DNA from: Actinomycetes bacterium
GTDB lineage: Bacteria > Actinomycetota > Acidimicrobiia > Acidimicrobiales > RAAP-2
Direction: 5' to 3'
DNA: 64,000 bases
NCBI GenBank assembly: GCA_021786095.1
Contig: JAJYNX010000018.1
Coordinates: 1 to 64,000, forward strand
Positions 46,719 to 57,394 of the stretch are shown here, in pieces. Under the pieces are notes generated by a model, which made no database searches, was not told the origin of the DNA, and saw only the letters and a program-made list of their open reading frames with translations. A program made the translations under genes and the position numbers. Within the stretch, counting starts at the first letter, position 1; every line of letters starts with the position of its first letter.

Positions 46719-48935
46719 CTAGCCCGGCGCTTTGGTCGTGGTCCTCGATCCCGGCGTCGTCGTCGTGGTCGGGGTGACGGTGGGGGTGGTGGTCGGGGTA
46801 ACGGTGGGGGTGGTGGTCGCGGTGGTGCGGTGCGGGGTCGTCGTCGTCGTACTCGGCAGCAGCGAGCGAACCCGAAGGCTCAGGGGCGCCGGCGGGTGGG
46901 CGTGGAGGTAGTTGAAGGTCTCGGCCACCACCGGCGCGGCGGCCGCGGCGCCGTAGCCACCCTGCGCCAAGACACACACCACGACGTAGCGCGGCTTGTA
47001 GGTGGGGCCGAACGCGACGAACCAGGAGTTGGGGTCCAGCCCGGGGGCGTTGCTCGCCGTACCCGTCTTTCCCGCCAGCGGGTAGCTCGCCAGCGAGAAG
47101 TTGATGATGCCGTGGAACGTCCCGTACGCCGTTCCCGCCGGGTTCTCGACGACACCGGTCAGCCCCTGGAGGATCGGGTCGCGCACCGCCGGGGGGAGGC
47201 TGACGTGACCGAGGACTCGCGGCTGGTAGCGCTCGACGACCCGACCGTGGGGGCTGACGATCGCCGCCGCCACCTCGGGCGCGTAGCGCGTGCCGCCGTT
47301 GGCGAAGGTGGCGTAGGCCTGCGCCATCTCGATCGGGGTCAGCGCCGTGGTCCCCTGACCGAAGGCCATCTCCAGGTTGTCACCGGTGTACCACGCCACC
47401 GTCGGGAACGCCTTCGGAGCAAGCTTGTGCAGTTCGCGGCGCACCGCCGGCGAGTCCACCCGGCCCTGCACCTCGTTGGGCAGGTCGATCCCGGTGTACT
47501 GGCCGAGTCCGTACTGGGCGGCCACGTTCTGGATCGGCGTCAACCCGTACTTCGCGCGCTGGGACCAGAAGAGGTACCCCAGGTTGTAGAAGTAGTAGTC
47601 CGACGACACCGTCAGCGCCATCGGCAGCGAGATCCAGCCAGCGCCGAGCGACAGGTCGTCGTGGAACACGCAGCCGTGCCCCCCCTGCAGACAGCCCGGC
47701 ACGATGTAGGTCCCCGTGTCGTCCACCAGCTTGTTGGCGGGGAAGATCCCGGTCTGCAGCGCCGCGGTCGCCGTCGCCAGCTTGAAGGTGCTGCCGGGCG
47801 TGTAGAGGCCCTGAATCGCGTAGTTGTTGAACGCCCCCTCGTTGAGCAACTGGTGGAAGGTGGAGTAGGACAGACCGTGGGTGAACGAGTTCAGGTTGTA
47901 CGACGGATAGCTGGCCATCGCGAGCACGTGACCATTGGTGACGTCCATCACCACCGCTGCGGCGTTGGGGACCTTGGGCGGCACCGGGTTGTAGGGACTG
48001 TTCGACGCCCGCACCAGCTTCACGTCGGCCACCAGGTACTGCTGGAGCGCCTGCTGGAGGCCCGCGTCGATGTTGAGCACGACCGAGTTGCCGCTGACCG
48101 GAGGCGATGTCGGCACGGTGCCCACGATGTTGCCGAAGGCGTTGACCTCCAGGGTCTGGGTTCCGTCGTGGCCGCGCAGGTACGACTCGTAGTAGGCCTC
48201 GATGCCGGCCTTGCCGATCTGGGAGTCGGTCTGGTAGCCCTGATTGGGGTGGGCGGCGATCTCCGCTCCGGTGATGGGGCCCACGTAGCCCAGGACTTGG
48301 GCGGCCATCGACCCCCCAAAGGGGTACGAGCGCTGCGTGACGTTCAGGGTGGTGACACCGGGGAACTCACCCGGGTGCAGGCGGATGTACTCGACGACCC
48401 GGGGGGGGGCGTTGAGCATGATGGGCGCTGGCTGGTACGGGTTGTACTGGGGGTTGTTGAGATCCGCCGTGATCTGCTTGACGCTGATGCCGGTCAGCAG
48501 CGACAGCGACCCCTCCACCGACGGATCGAGCGTCGCTTGGGCGCGCGAGAGTTGCAGTTCGGTGGTGGTGACGTTGCTCACGAGGGGCTGCCCGGAGCGA
48601 TCGAGGATGAGCCCGCGCGGAGCCGGGATGGTGCTCACTCGCAGCGAGTTCGCGTCCACGGTGGCCACCGAGGCGTGGTACTCGAGGATCTGGAGCGTGA
48701 AGAGGCGCACGACGAGCAGCACCAGCAGGGCGGCGAAGAACCAGCCGATCACCAGCCACCGACGCTCGGGTCGCGACGTGATCTCCTCGGGCGACGCCAC
48801 CAGGTCGCGAATGCCCACGGCGCGCGGCTCGTTGATACTGCGACCGCGGCCGCGCCACGGGTTGAGTGACACCCACGGGCGCCACAGTCGCGACCACCGC
48901 GATCCCGTCGGGCGCTCACGCCACGATCGCCTCAT
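46719..48935 (-). CDS. mrdA: Penicillin-binding protein 2 (MrdA)
   Basis: Class B transpeptidase for lateral-wall peptidoglycan in rods. The 738-residue protein has a cytoplasmic basic tail, one helix at about 61-83, a dimerisation/pedestal domain, and the transpeptidase with S382 in STFK, SSD at 444-446 and KTG at 623-625. C415 and C422 could form a disulfide. Residues 690-738 are a Thr/Pro-rich tail. The ATG overlaps the mreD stop (ATGA). Member of the mreBCD-PBP2 elongasome cluster; rodA is not seen. Confidence 0.95.
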   Translation of the reverse strand: MRRSWRERPTGSRWSRLWRPWVSLNPWRGRGRSINEPRAVGIRDLVASPEEITSRPERRWLVIGWFFAALLVLLVVRLFTLQILEYHASVATVDANSLRVSTIPAPRGLILDRSGQPLVSNVTTTELQLSRAQATLDPSVEGSLSLLTGISVKQITADLNNPQYNPYQPAPIMLNAPPRVVEYIRLHPGEFPGVTTLNVTQRSYPFGGSMAAQVLGYVGPITGAEIAAHPNQGYQTDSQIGKAGIEAYYESYLRGHDGTQTLEVNAFGNIVGTVPTSPPVSGNSVVLNIDAGLQQALQQYLVADVKLVRASNSPYNPVPPKVPNAAAVVMDVTNGHVLAMASYPSYNLNSFTHGLSYSTFHQLLNEGAFNNYAIQGLYTPGSTFKLATATAALQTGIFPANKLVDDTGTYIVPGCLQGGHGCVFHDDLSLGAGWISLPMALTVSSDYYFYNLGYLFWSQRAKYGLTPIQNVAAQYGLGQYTGIDLPNEVQGRVDSPAVRRELHKLAPKAFPTVAWYTGDNLEMAFGQGTTALTPIEMAQAYATFANGGTRYAPEVAAAIVSPHGRVVERYQPRVLGHVSLPPAVRDPILQGLTGVVENPAGTAYGTFHGIINFSLASYPLAGKTGTASNAPGLDPNSWFVAFGPTYKPRYVVVCVLAQGGYGAAAAAPVVAETFNYLHAHPPAPLSLRVRSLLPSTTTTTPHRTTATTTPTVTPTTTPTVTPTTTTTPGSRTTTKAPG
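46745..46845 (-). repeat. Thr/Pro-coding repeats in the PBP2 tail
   Basis: Tandem copies of a 24-base GT-rich unit (plus strand GTGGTGGTCGGGGTAACGGT and continuing) encode TPTVTPTT repeats at the PBP2 C-terminus. Confidence 0.7.
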
Positions 48936-49441
48936 CGACGAGTCCCGCCCAGTCGACCCACCGCTCGGGCGAGCCGGGTGACCGGACGAGCAACCACCGC
49001 GAAAGCCAGCGCGTTCACCACCATGACCGTTAGAACGCTACCGCGCCACAGGCCGAAATTCAGGGCAACCGCGCCGAGGGCCACGTACAGCACGGGTGCG
49101 ACGAGTCCAGCGACACCCGCAAGGACGGGCGTCACCCACCACGCCGCCGAGTCCAGGTCGCCGACCCCCTCACGTCCCAGCCGCGACGCGCCGTAGGCCA
49201 ACGCCACGCCCACCACCGCGGTCAGCCCGAAGGGGGTCGTGGCGTGGGTGTCGAAGAAGACGCCCGCCACGATCGCGCTCCAGATCCCCAACGTCGTGTA
49301 GCCAGCCAGCCCCATGGCCAGCGGCCACAGCCACACCGCCATCACCACGACACCGTCGACTCGCCACGTCGAGAAGACCGCCAACTGCAGACCCTCCACG
49401 AACAGCGTCACCAGAGTGACGACCAGCAGCGCTCGACTCAC
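48932..49441 (-). CDS. mreD: Rod-shape protein MreD
   Basis: Integral membrane component of the elongasome, 169 residues with five or so helices and no large soluble part. The GTG at 49441 overlaps the mreC stop (GTGA) and is preferred over the frame's first GTG at 49456. Identity rests on length, hydrophobic pattern, and position between mreC and PBP2; MreD sequences diverge widely. Confidence 0.86.
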   Translation of the reverse strand: MSRALLVVTLVTLFVEGLQLAVFSTWRVDGVVVMAVWLWPLAMGLAGYTTLGIWSAIVAGVFFDTHATTPFGLTAVVGVALAYGASRLGREGVGDLDSAAWWVTPVLAGVAGLVAPVLYVALGAVALNFGLWRGSVLTVMVVNALAFAVVARPVTRLARAVGRLGGTRR

Positions 49442-50256
49442 GTCGAGGGCTCCCACTGCACCACGTCCACGTAGGACAGGTGCGCGAGGTCGGCCGCCGG
49501 CTCCAGCGTCAGCGAGTACGTGCTCGCCCCGGGGGTCAGGGTGACCTGGCGCACCCGCGCCACGGGGATCCCCGGCGGGAACAGCCCCCCGCTGAGCCCA
49601 TCGGTCACCAACATGGTCCCCGGCTTCAGGGTCGTCGTCAGCACGACCGACGACGCCCCCAGACCGTTGTTCACGCCGCGCCCGTTGACCACCAGCGACG
49701 TCGAGCCGCTCCCCCAGGTCACGCCCTCCAGCGAGCGCACGTCGGTGATGAGCCGCACGGTGGCGCCGTAGGGAGTCGTCGCGATCACGCTGCCCACCAG
49801 CCCGCCGTTGGCCACGACCGGCATTCCCGCCAAGACTCCGTTGTCGCGACCCTTGGAGATGTCCACGGTCGCGGCGAAACTCGTCGGCGAGATCGCCGTC
49901 ACCTGCGCGCTCACCACCGGCAGGGTGGACACGAAGGGCACGTGCAACTGGGTCGTGACCTGCTGCAGCTCCCGGTACAGGGCCCAGTGCTCGTTGAGGG
50001 CGAGTTGGGCGCGTCCGAGTTCGTAGCGCAACTTCTGGTTCTGCGCCAGCACGTCGCTGTAGTTGATCGTGCCGGCGAAGATGTGCCCGATCGGGCGCGC
50101 GACCTGGTCAACCGTCCAGGCGAAGGGCGCCACGACCAGGTTGGCGGCACTGCGCAAGCCCGACATCACCCCCACCGTGAAGTAGAGGATCGTGAGCAGC
50201 AGGGCGGCCGCCACTCCCATGGTCCAGGCGCGACGCCTCGTTCGGTCGCTGGCCAC
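49438..50256 (-). CDS. mreC: Rod-shape protein MreC
   Basis: Bitopic periplasmic-side scaffold that links MreB to PBP2. The 272-residue protein has one helix at about 13-33, a helical coiled-coil stretch at about 65-100, and two beta-barrel domains with the typical DNGVLAGMPVVANGGLVGSV and GLFPPGIPVARV motifs. It starts 3 bp after the mreB stop with a GTG. Confidence 0.94.
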   Translation of the reverse strand: MASDRTRRRAWTMGVAAALLLTILYFTVGVMSGLRSAANLVVAPFAWTVDQVARPIGHIFAGTINYSDVLAQNQKLRYELGRAQLALNEHWALYRELQQVTTQLHVPFVSTLPVVSAQVTAISPTSFAATVDISKGRDNGVLAGMPVVANGGLVGSVIATTPYGATVRLITDVRSLEGVTWGSGSTSLVVNGRGVNNGLGASSVVLTTTLKPGTMLVTDGLSGGLFPPGIPVARVRQVTLTPGASTYSLTLEPAADLAHLSYVDVVQWEPST

Positions 50257-50259
50257 GAC

Positions 50260-51291
<1,032 letters not shown>

Positions 51292-51296
51292 AGGAA

Positions 51297-51310
51297 CCCT
51301 CTAGCGAGGG
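51297..51310 (-). promoter_or_regulatory. Hairpin covering the mreB ribosome-binding site
   Basis: A 5-bp stem CCCTC/GAGGG with a TAGC loop. On the minus strand the downstream arm is the GAGGG that serves as the mreB Shine-Dalgarno sequence, 5 bases before the ATG. It could damp initiation; the stem is short. Confidence 0.35.
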
Positions 51311-51378
51311 AGTCCACGTACCCCCTCCTCTGTCCACCAGGCTAGGGCAAGATGACCCCGCACCACCACTGAGCCGCG

Positions 51379-51789
51379 TCACGCCAGTTCTGGGAAGAAG
51401 ATTCCGATCTCCCGACGAGCGGCGTCGGGCGAATCCGAGCCGTGAATCAGGTTCTCCGCCATCACCACCGCCAGGTCCCCCCGAATCGTCCCCGGGCTGG
51501 CGTCAACCGGATTCGTCGCTCCCATCAGCTGGCGCACGAGTCGCCACGTGTCGTCGGGTCCCTCGACGACCGCGACCACGACCGGCGACCGTGTGATGAA
51601 CGCCACCAGCGCCTCGAAGTACTCGCGGCCCACGTGCTCGGCGTAGTGACGGCGAGCGATGTCGGGGTCCAGGTGTCGCAACTGGGCCGCGACGAGGCGC
51701 AGACCCTTGCGCTCGAGTCGACCGAGAATCTCACCGACGAGTCCTCGCTCGACCGCGTCGGGCTTGACGATCACCAGGGTTCTGTTCAC
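51379..51789 (-). CDS. ndk: Nucleoside diphosphate kinase
   Basis: Balances nucleoside triphosphates through a phospho-histidine. The 136-residue protein has TLVIVKPDAVERG, RHYAEHVGREYFEALVAF, PGTIRGDLA, and the catalytic histidine in NLIHGSDS. GTG start without a clear ribosome site, 11 bp after folC. Confidence 0.97.
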   Translation of the reverse strand: MNRTLVIVKPDAVERGLVGEILGRLERKGLRLVAAQLRHLDPDIARRHYAEHVGREYFEALVAFITRSPVVVAVVEGPDDTWRLVRQLMGATNPVDASPGTIRGDLAVVMAENLIHGSDSPDAARREIGIFFPELA

Positions 51790-51800
51790 GACGAAGAAAT

Positions 51801-53138
51801 CTAACAGCCACCGCGAACGTGACGAGACGTGATCCCCAGCAACTCGCCACGGACCTCGCCGACGAGGTAGAGGCTGCCCGTCACCACGATGAGGTCGTCG
51901 TCACCCGAGCGCTCGCGCGCGTGAGCGAGCGCGGCGCTCGCCGAAGGGTGCTCGTAGGCCACCGCACCCGCTCGCGTCAGCGCCGCCACGACCAGGGACA
52001 CCGGCACCGCGCGCGGCGACGCGGGCGCACAGCAGTGGAACTCGCTGATGCCCATCGTCACGAGCGGTGCGACCATCTCGTCGACGTCACGCCCGCTGAG
52101 CATCCCCACCACGCAACGTCGCACACCGGCGACGTCGAACGCTCCCTCGAGCGAGGACGCGAGCGCGCGCAGCCCCGCGGGATTGTGCGCGCCGTCGACG
52201 ACGATCATGGGGTGGCGTGCCACCACCTCGAGGCGGCCCGGCATCCGAGCGGATCCAAGCGCGTCTCGCACCACGCGCTCGCCCAGTGCACGACCGAGGA
52301 AGGCCTCCGACGCGGCGATGGCGGTGGCGGCGTTCGCCCCCTGATGGATCCCGTGCAGCGTCACCAGGACATCCTCGTAGGACGCGTCCGGCGTACGCAC
52401 ACTGATCGCGCGTCCGCCGACCGCGAGGTCGTTGTGCACGAGGTCGAACTCCTGCCCGCGCCGTCGCAACTCGGTGCCCAGGGCCTCGCTGCGCGCGGTG
52501 GCCACCTCCACCACCACCGCGTCGGTCGTGCCGACGACCGCGATCGCGTCGGGGCGGAAGATGCCCACCTTGTCCGTGGCGATCGCGCGAACCGTGGTTC
52601 CCAGGACCGACGTGTGATCCAGGTCCACGTTGGTCAACACGGCGACCGAGCCGTCGATGACGTTGGTCGAGTCCCAGGTCCCACCCATGCCGACCTCGAC
52701 GACGGCGACGTCGACGCCCTCGTCGGAGAAGTGCAACAGGCCGGCCACGGTCAGCAACTCGAAACGAGTGAGGCGTGGCGCTCCGCTGGACTCGGCGTCA
52801 GCCAGGCGGCTCAGGAGCGCCACGAACGTCTCGTCGTCGATCGGCTCCCCGTTCACCGCGATTCGCTCGTTCACCGCGTGCAGGTCCGGACTCGTGAAGG
52901 TCCCCACGCGCAGCCCCGTCGCCAGGAGTAGCGCGCTCACCAGAGTCGTCGTGGTGCCCTTGCCGTTCGTGCCGGTGACGTGAACACTCGGGTAGTCGTG
53001 ATGGGGGTCCGCGAGCGCGGCGAGCATGTCACGGATCGGCTGCAGCGAGGGAACCGGCTGATGGTTGGGCGCCACCCGCTCGAAGTCAACGTGACTCTCC
53101 AGCCAGACCAGAGCAGCGTCGTAGGAGTCGAAGCGCAC
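51801..53138 (-). CDS. folC: Folylpolyglutamate/dihydrofolate synthase
   Basis: Mur-ligase-family enzyme that adds glutamate to (dihydro)folates. The 445-residue protein has the P-loop HVTGTNGKGTTTT, TSPDLHAVNERI, EVGMGGTWDSTNVI, DLDHTSVLG, and the C-terminal DGAHNPAGL. GTG start 3 bp after clpX. The folC-ndk pair is a typical actinobacterial order; valS is absent here. Confidence 0.96.
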   Translation of the reverse strand: MRFDSYDAALVWLESHVDFERVAPNHQPVPSLQPIRDMLAALADPHHDYPSVHVTGTNGKGTTTTLVSALLLATGLRVGTFTSPDLHAVNERIAVNGEPIDDETFVALLSRLADAESSGAPRLTRFELLTVAGLLHFSDEGVDVAVVEVGMGGTWDSTNVIDGSVAVLTNVDLDHTSVLGTTVRAIATDKVGIFRPDAIAVVGTTDAVVVEVATARSEALGTELRRRGQEFDLVHNDLAVGGRAISVRTPDASYEDVLVTLHGIHQGANAATAIAASEAFLGRALGERVVRDALGSARMPGRLEVVARHPMIVVDGAHNPAGLRALASSLEGAFDVAGVRRCVVGMLSGRDVDEMVAPLVTMGISEFHCCAPASPRAVPVSLVVAALTRAGAVAYEHPSASAALAHARERSGDDDLIVVTGSLYLVGEVRGELLGITSRHVRGGC

Positions 53139-53141
53139 CGC

Positions 53142-54395
<1,254 letters not shown>

Positions 54396-54462
54396 AACTA
54401 CCCCTCTGACGTGACCGGTGACCTGACCCATCCTAGGGTCTCGCGCCTCCGCGGCGGGGTTT

Positions 54463-55071
54463 CTACGCTCGCCGCGAGATCACCTCGTCGATCAGGCCGT
54501 ACTCGACGGCCTCGTCGGCCTCGAGGATGAAGTCCCGATCGGTGTCCTTGGCGATACGCTCCTCGCTCTGACCGGTGTCGTGCGCCAGCATCTGATTGAG
54601 CATGTCCTTCATTCGCAGGATCTCGCGGGCCTGAATCTCGATGTCGGAGGCCTGCCCGCCTACGCCGCCCCACGGCTGGTGCATCAGGACCCGGGTGTGC
54701 GGGAGCGCGTAGCGCTTGCCCTTGGCCCCCGCTCCGAGCAGCACGGCCGCGGCCGACGCGGCCTGACCGAAGCAGAAGGTGGACACGTCGGGCTTGATGT
54801 ACTTCATCGTGTCGTAGATCGCGAGCAGGCCGGTGATGTCGCCACCGGGCGAGTTGATGTAGAGGTTGATGTCCTTGTCGGGGTCCTCGGACTCCAGAAA
54901 GAGCATCTGCGCGCAGACCAGATTCGCCACGGTGTCATCGATGGGGGTGCCGAGGAAGATGATGCGCTCGCGCAGCAACCGACTGTACAGGTCATAGGCC
55001 CGCTCACCCCGGTTCGAGGACTCGACGACGGTCGGGACGAGGTAGTTCTGCGGGCGGAGGGTGTCGTTCAC
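54463..55071 (-). CDS. clpP: ATP-dependent Clp protease proteolytic subunit
   Basis: Serine peptidase forming the 14-mer chamber. The 202-residue protein has S106 ([11 protein letters not shown]), H131 ([10 protein letters not shown]) and the aspartate in DTDRDF, with INSPGG. The usual ASM after the serine's GQA is ASA here. The GTG at 55071 is 9 bp after tig. Only one clpP copy is in the window. Confidence 0.96.
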   Translation of the reverse strand: MNDTLRPQNYLVPTVVESSNRGERAYDLYSRLLRERIIFLGTPIDDTVANLVCAQMLFLESEDPDKDINLYINSPGGDITGLLAIYDTMKYIKPDVSTFCFGQAASAAAVLLGAGAKGKRYALPHTRVLMHQPWGGVGGQASDIEIQAREILRMKDMLNQMLAHDTGQSEERIAKDTDRDFILEADEAVEYGLIDEVISRRA

Positions 55072-55080
55072 GCTCCTACC

Positions 55081-56415
55081 CTATTCGTCTTCGTCGCCCG
55101 ACTGGTCCTGCTCGAGCAGCCGAGGATCGATCGTCACCCCTTCGGGGTCCACGTAGGTGACGTGATCGGCCAGCCACCGCGACGCCTTCATCTTGGCCAC
55201 CTCGGCGTCGAAGGCGGCGACTCGGCCACTGTCGCGCAAGTTCTCGCGTAGGGAGGCGACGGCCACCCCCATCGAGGCGGCCGTGCTCTCCAGCTCCTCG
55301 GCGACCTCGTCGGGCGTAGGCTCCAGGCCCTCGGCTCGGGCCAGCGCGCGCAGGGCGAGGTCCACACGAACCGCCCGTTCGGCGTCCTCGCGCAGGCGCG
55401 CCAACAGGTCGTCGGGGGCTTGACCGGTAACGCGTAGGAACGTCTCGAGGTCGATCCTCTGCTCACTCAGTCGGTGTCCCAAGTCGTGGAGCCTCTCCTC
55501 GGTCTCCGCCGCCACCAGCACATCGGGCACCTCGTCGCGCGCCACCAGATCCGACAGCGCGACCAGCATCGCGTCACGCTGGGCCAGCTGCGCCTCCACG
55601 ATCTTGCGCCGTTGGAGCTGGCTGAACACCGCCTCGCGCATGGCGTCCACCGTGGCCCACTCGGTGTTCTCTTCCACCCACTCGTCGGTGAGCTCGGGCA
55701 ACTCACGCTCCTTGACCTGCTTCAACGTGAGGTCGTAGGTCGCCGTCGCCCCACCGGGCGACGTCCCGTTCAGGTGAAGGTCCTCGCCGGCGCGCAGTCC
55801 CACGATGAGCTCGTCCACACCCGCGGTGATCGCCCCCGAGCCGACCGTGTACATGAAGTCACTCATCTCCAGAGGCTCGGCCTCAGTGCCCACCTCGGTC
55901 ACCCGTACGTCCATCGTCACGAGGTCATCGGTGACGATCGGGCGGTCCACGTCACGCAGCACGGCGTCGGTCTCGCGGAAACGGTTGATCTGCGCCTCCA
56001 CCTCGTCGTCGGGCACGTGCGGTGACGGAATCGTCACGCGAAGCGCCTCGTAACCGACCAATTCGACCTCGGGTCGTACCTCGACCGTCGCCTCGAAGAC
56101 CAGGCGACCCTCCTCCTCACCCGCGGTGATGTCCACCTCGGGCTGGCCAATCGGGTCCAGATGAGCGTCGGCCACGGCCCGCGCGTAGAAGTCGGGCAGG
56201 GAGGAGCGAATCGCCTCGGCGCGCAAGGCACCCACGCCCCCCAGGTGAGCGACCAGGACGCTGCGGGGCACCTTCCCGCGTCGAAAGCCCTTGATAGCGA
56301 CCTGTTTTCCGAGCGCGACGGCGGCCCGGTCCATCGCCTCCTCCATCTCCGCGTCGTCCACCTCGACGACGATCTTGCTACGGTGGTTCTCCAGGTTCGA
56401 CACGGTGGCGTCCAT
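55081..56415 (-). CDS. tig: Trigger factor
   Basis: Ribosome-bound chaperone with prolyl isomerase fold. The 444-residue protein carries the ribosome-binding signature GFRRGKVPRSVL (residues about 43-54), a degenerate FKBP-like middle domain, and a long helical C-terminal domain with an acidic end. tig-clpP-clpX is a widespread order. Confidence 0.95.
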   Translation of the reverse strand: MDATVSNLENHRSKIVVEVDDAEMEEAMDRAAVALGKQVAIKGFRRGKVPRSVLVAHLGGVGALRAEAIRSSLPDFYARAVADAHLDPIGQPEVDITAGEEEGRLVFEATVEVRPEVELVGYEALRVTIPSPHVPDDEVEAQINRFRETDAVLRDVDRPIVTDDLVTMDVRVTEVGTEAEPLEMSDFMYTVGSGAITAGVDELIVGLRAGEDLHLNGTSPGGATATYDLTLKQVKERELPELTDEWVEENTEWATVDAMREAVFSQLQRRKIVEAQLAQRDAMLVALSDLVARDEVPDVLVAAETEERLHDLGHRLSEQRIDLETFLRVTGQAPDDLLARLREDAERAVRVDLALRALARAEGLEPTPDEVAEELESTAASMGVAVASLRENLRDSGRVAAFDAEVAKMKASRWLADHVTYVDPEGVTIDPRLLEQDQSGDEDE

Positions 56416-56445
56416 AAGGGTTGCTAGCCTACCGGACGCTCACCC

Positions 56446-57264
56446 CTAGATCATGATCGCGAGGGCTCGCGAGAAGTCGCGTGCGAGCGACCGCTCTCCG
56501 CGCACCTCGGTGGCCGACGCCTCCAGGAAGGCCTCCGCGCCGATCCGCCCCGCGGCACGGCGCCAGAAGAGGGCCACCGGCGTGGTGATCTCCAGGGTGG
56601 GTGGCCCCGCCACCGACGCCACGGCGTTCGCCCGACCGTCCGCCACCTCCAGGGTGACGCTTCGCCCGAGGCGCCCCGTGAGCGTCACGCGCACCACCGT
56701 GCCGTCGGGGGCTCCCATCGCCCGGCCCACGACATAGGGCAAGGCCGCCTCGAACCGATTGACCACGACTTCCTCGCCGACGCCGTGGTCGTCGGCGGGC
56801 TCCAGGAGTGCGTCGCGGATGTCCTGGAGATGGATCCAGCTGTCGAGCAGACGCGTCTCCTGGAATCGGTAGTACGGCCGCGAGCCCTCGGGGCTCCAGC
56901 CCACCACCTCCCACTCGTCACTCGACAGTCTCCGCAGCCGGATCAGGGAGAGACGCGTCACCTCGCGGAACTGGTCGAGCACCTCACGACCGGGCTCCTG
57001 ACGATGAGCCTCGACGAACGCCTCGTTCATCTCACCGATCGCATTGCGCACGTACGCCGGCCACTCACCCTCGTGCGGCGGCACCGGATCGCCCTGCAGG
57101 AACGACTCGAAACCGAGCAGGTGGCTGAGGACGTCGCGAACGCTCCAGCCGGGACACGGCGTCGGCGCGTCGTAGGCGTGGGGCGGCTGCGAGCGCAGCA
57201 GACGGTCGGTGGCGGTCCACGTCTCCTCGAGGGCGTCCACAATCCACTCGTACGACGTTGTCAT
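56446..57264 (-). CDS. Maleylpyruvate-isomerase/DinB-fold protein (mycothiol-dependent type)
   Basis: A 272-residue protein with the DinB four-helix fold (LEETWTATDRLLRSQPPHAY, PCPGWSVRDVLSHLLGFESFL) in its first half and an SCP2-like beta region in the second. The WSVRDVLSHL metal-His motif is typical of actinobacterial mycothiol-dependent enzymes. Substrate unknown. ATG at 57264 has GGAGGGGGAC immediately upstream; the frame extends to 57369. The 126-bp gap upstream is the edge of the mobile island. Confidence 0.86.
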   Translation of the reverse strand: MTTSYEWIVDALEETWTATDRLLRSQPPHAYDAPTPCPGWSVRDVLSHLLGFESFLQGDPVPPHEGEWPAYVRNAIGEMNEAFVEAHRQEPGREVLDQFREVTRLSLIRLRRLSSDEWEVVGWSPEGSRPYYRFQETRLLDSWIHLQDIRDALLEPADDHGVGEEVVVNRFEAALPYVVGRAMGAPDGTVVRVTLTGRLGRSVTLEVADGRANAVASVAGPPTLEITTPVALFWRRAAGRIGAEAFLEASATEVRGERSLARDFSRALAIMI

Positions 57265-57375
57265 TGTCCCCCTCCGACGCCGACTCCGCGGTGACTGTAC
57301 CACCCGACCAGCACCACTACCGCTCGCGGCGACCCCCGACGTGGCTCGCCACCCGCAAGGGGGTGCCACCTGATG

Positions 57376-57394
57376 AAGCTCCTATGTTTGTCAA
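57376..57394 (-). promoter_or_regulatory. Right-end TTGACA and 10-bp repeat of the IS110 element
   Basis: On the minus strand the transposase stop is embedded in a consensus -35 hexamer TTGACA (57389-57394), followed within a few bases by ATAGGAGCTT (57376-57385). In IS110-type elements a -35 in the right end joins a -10 in the left end when the element circularises. Confidence 0.5.
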
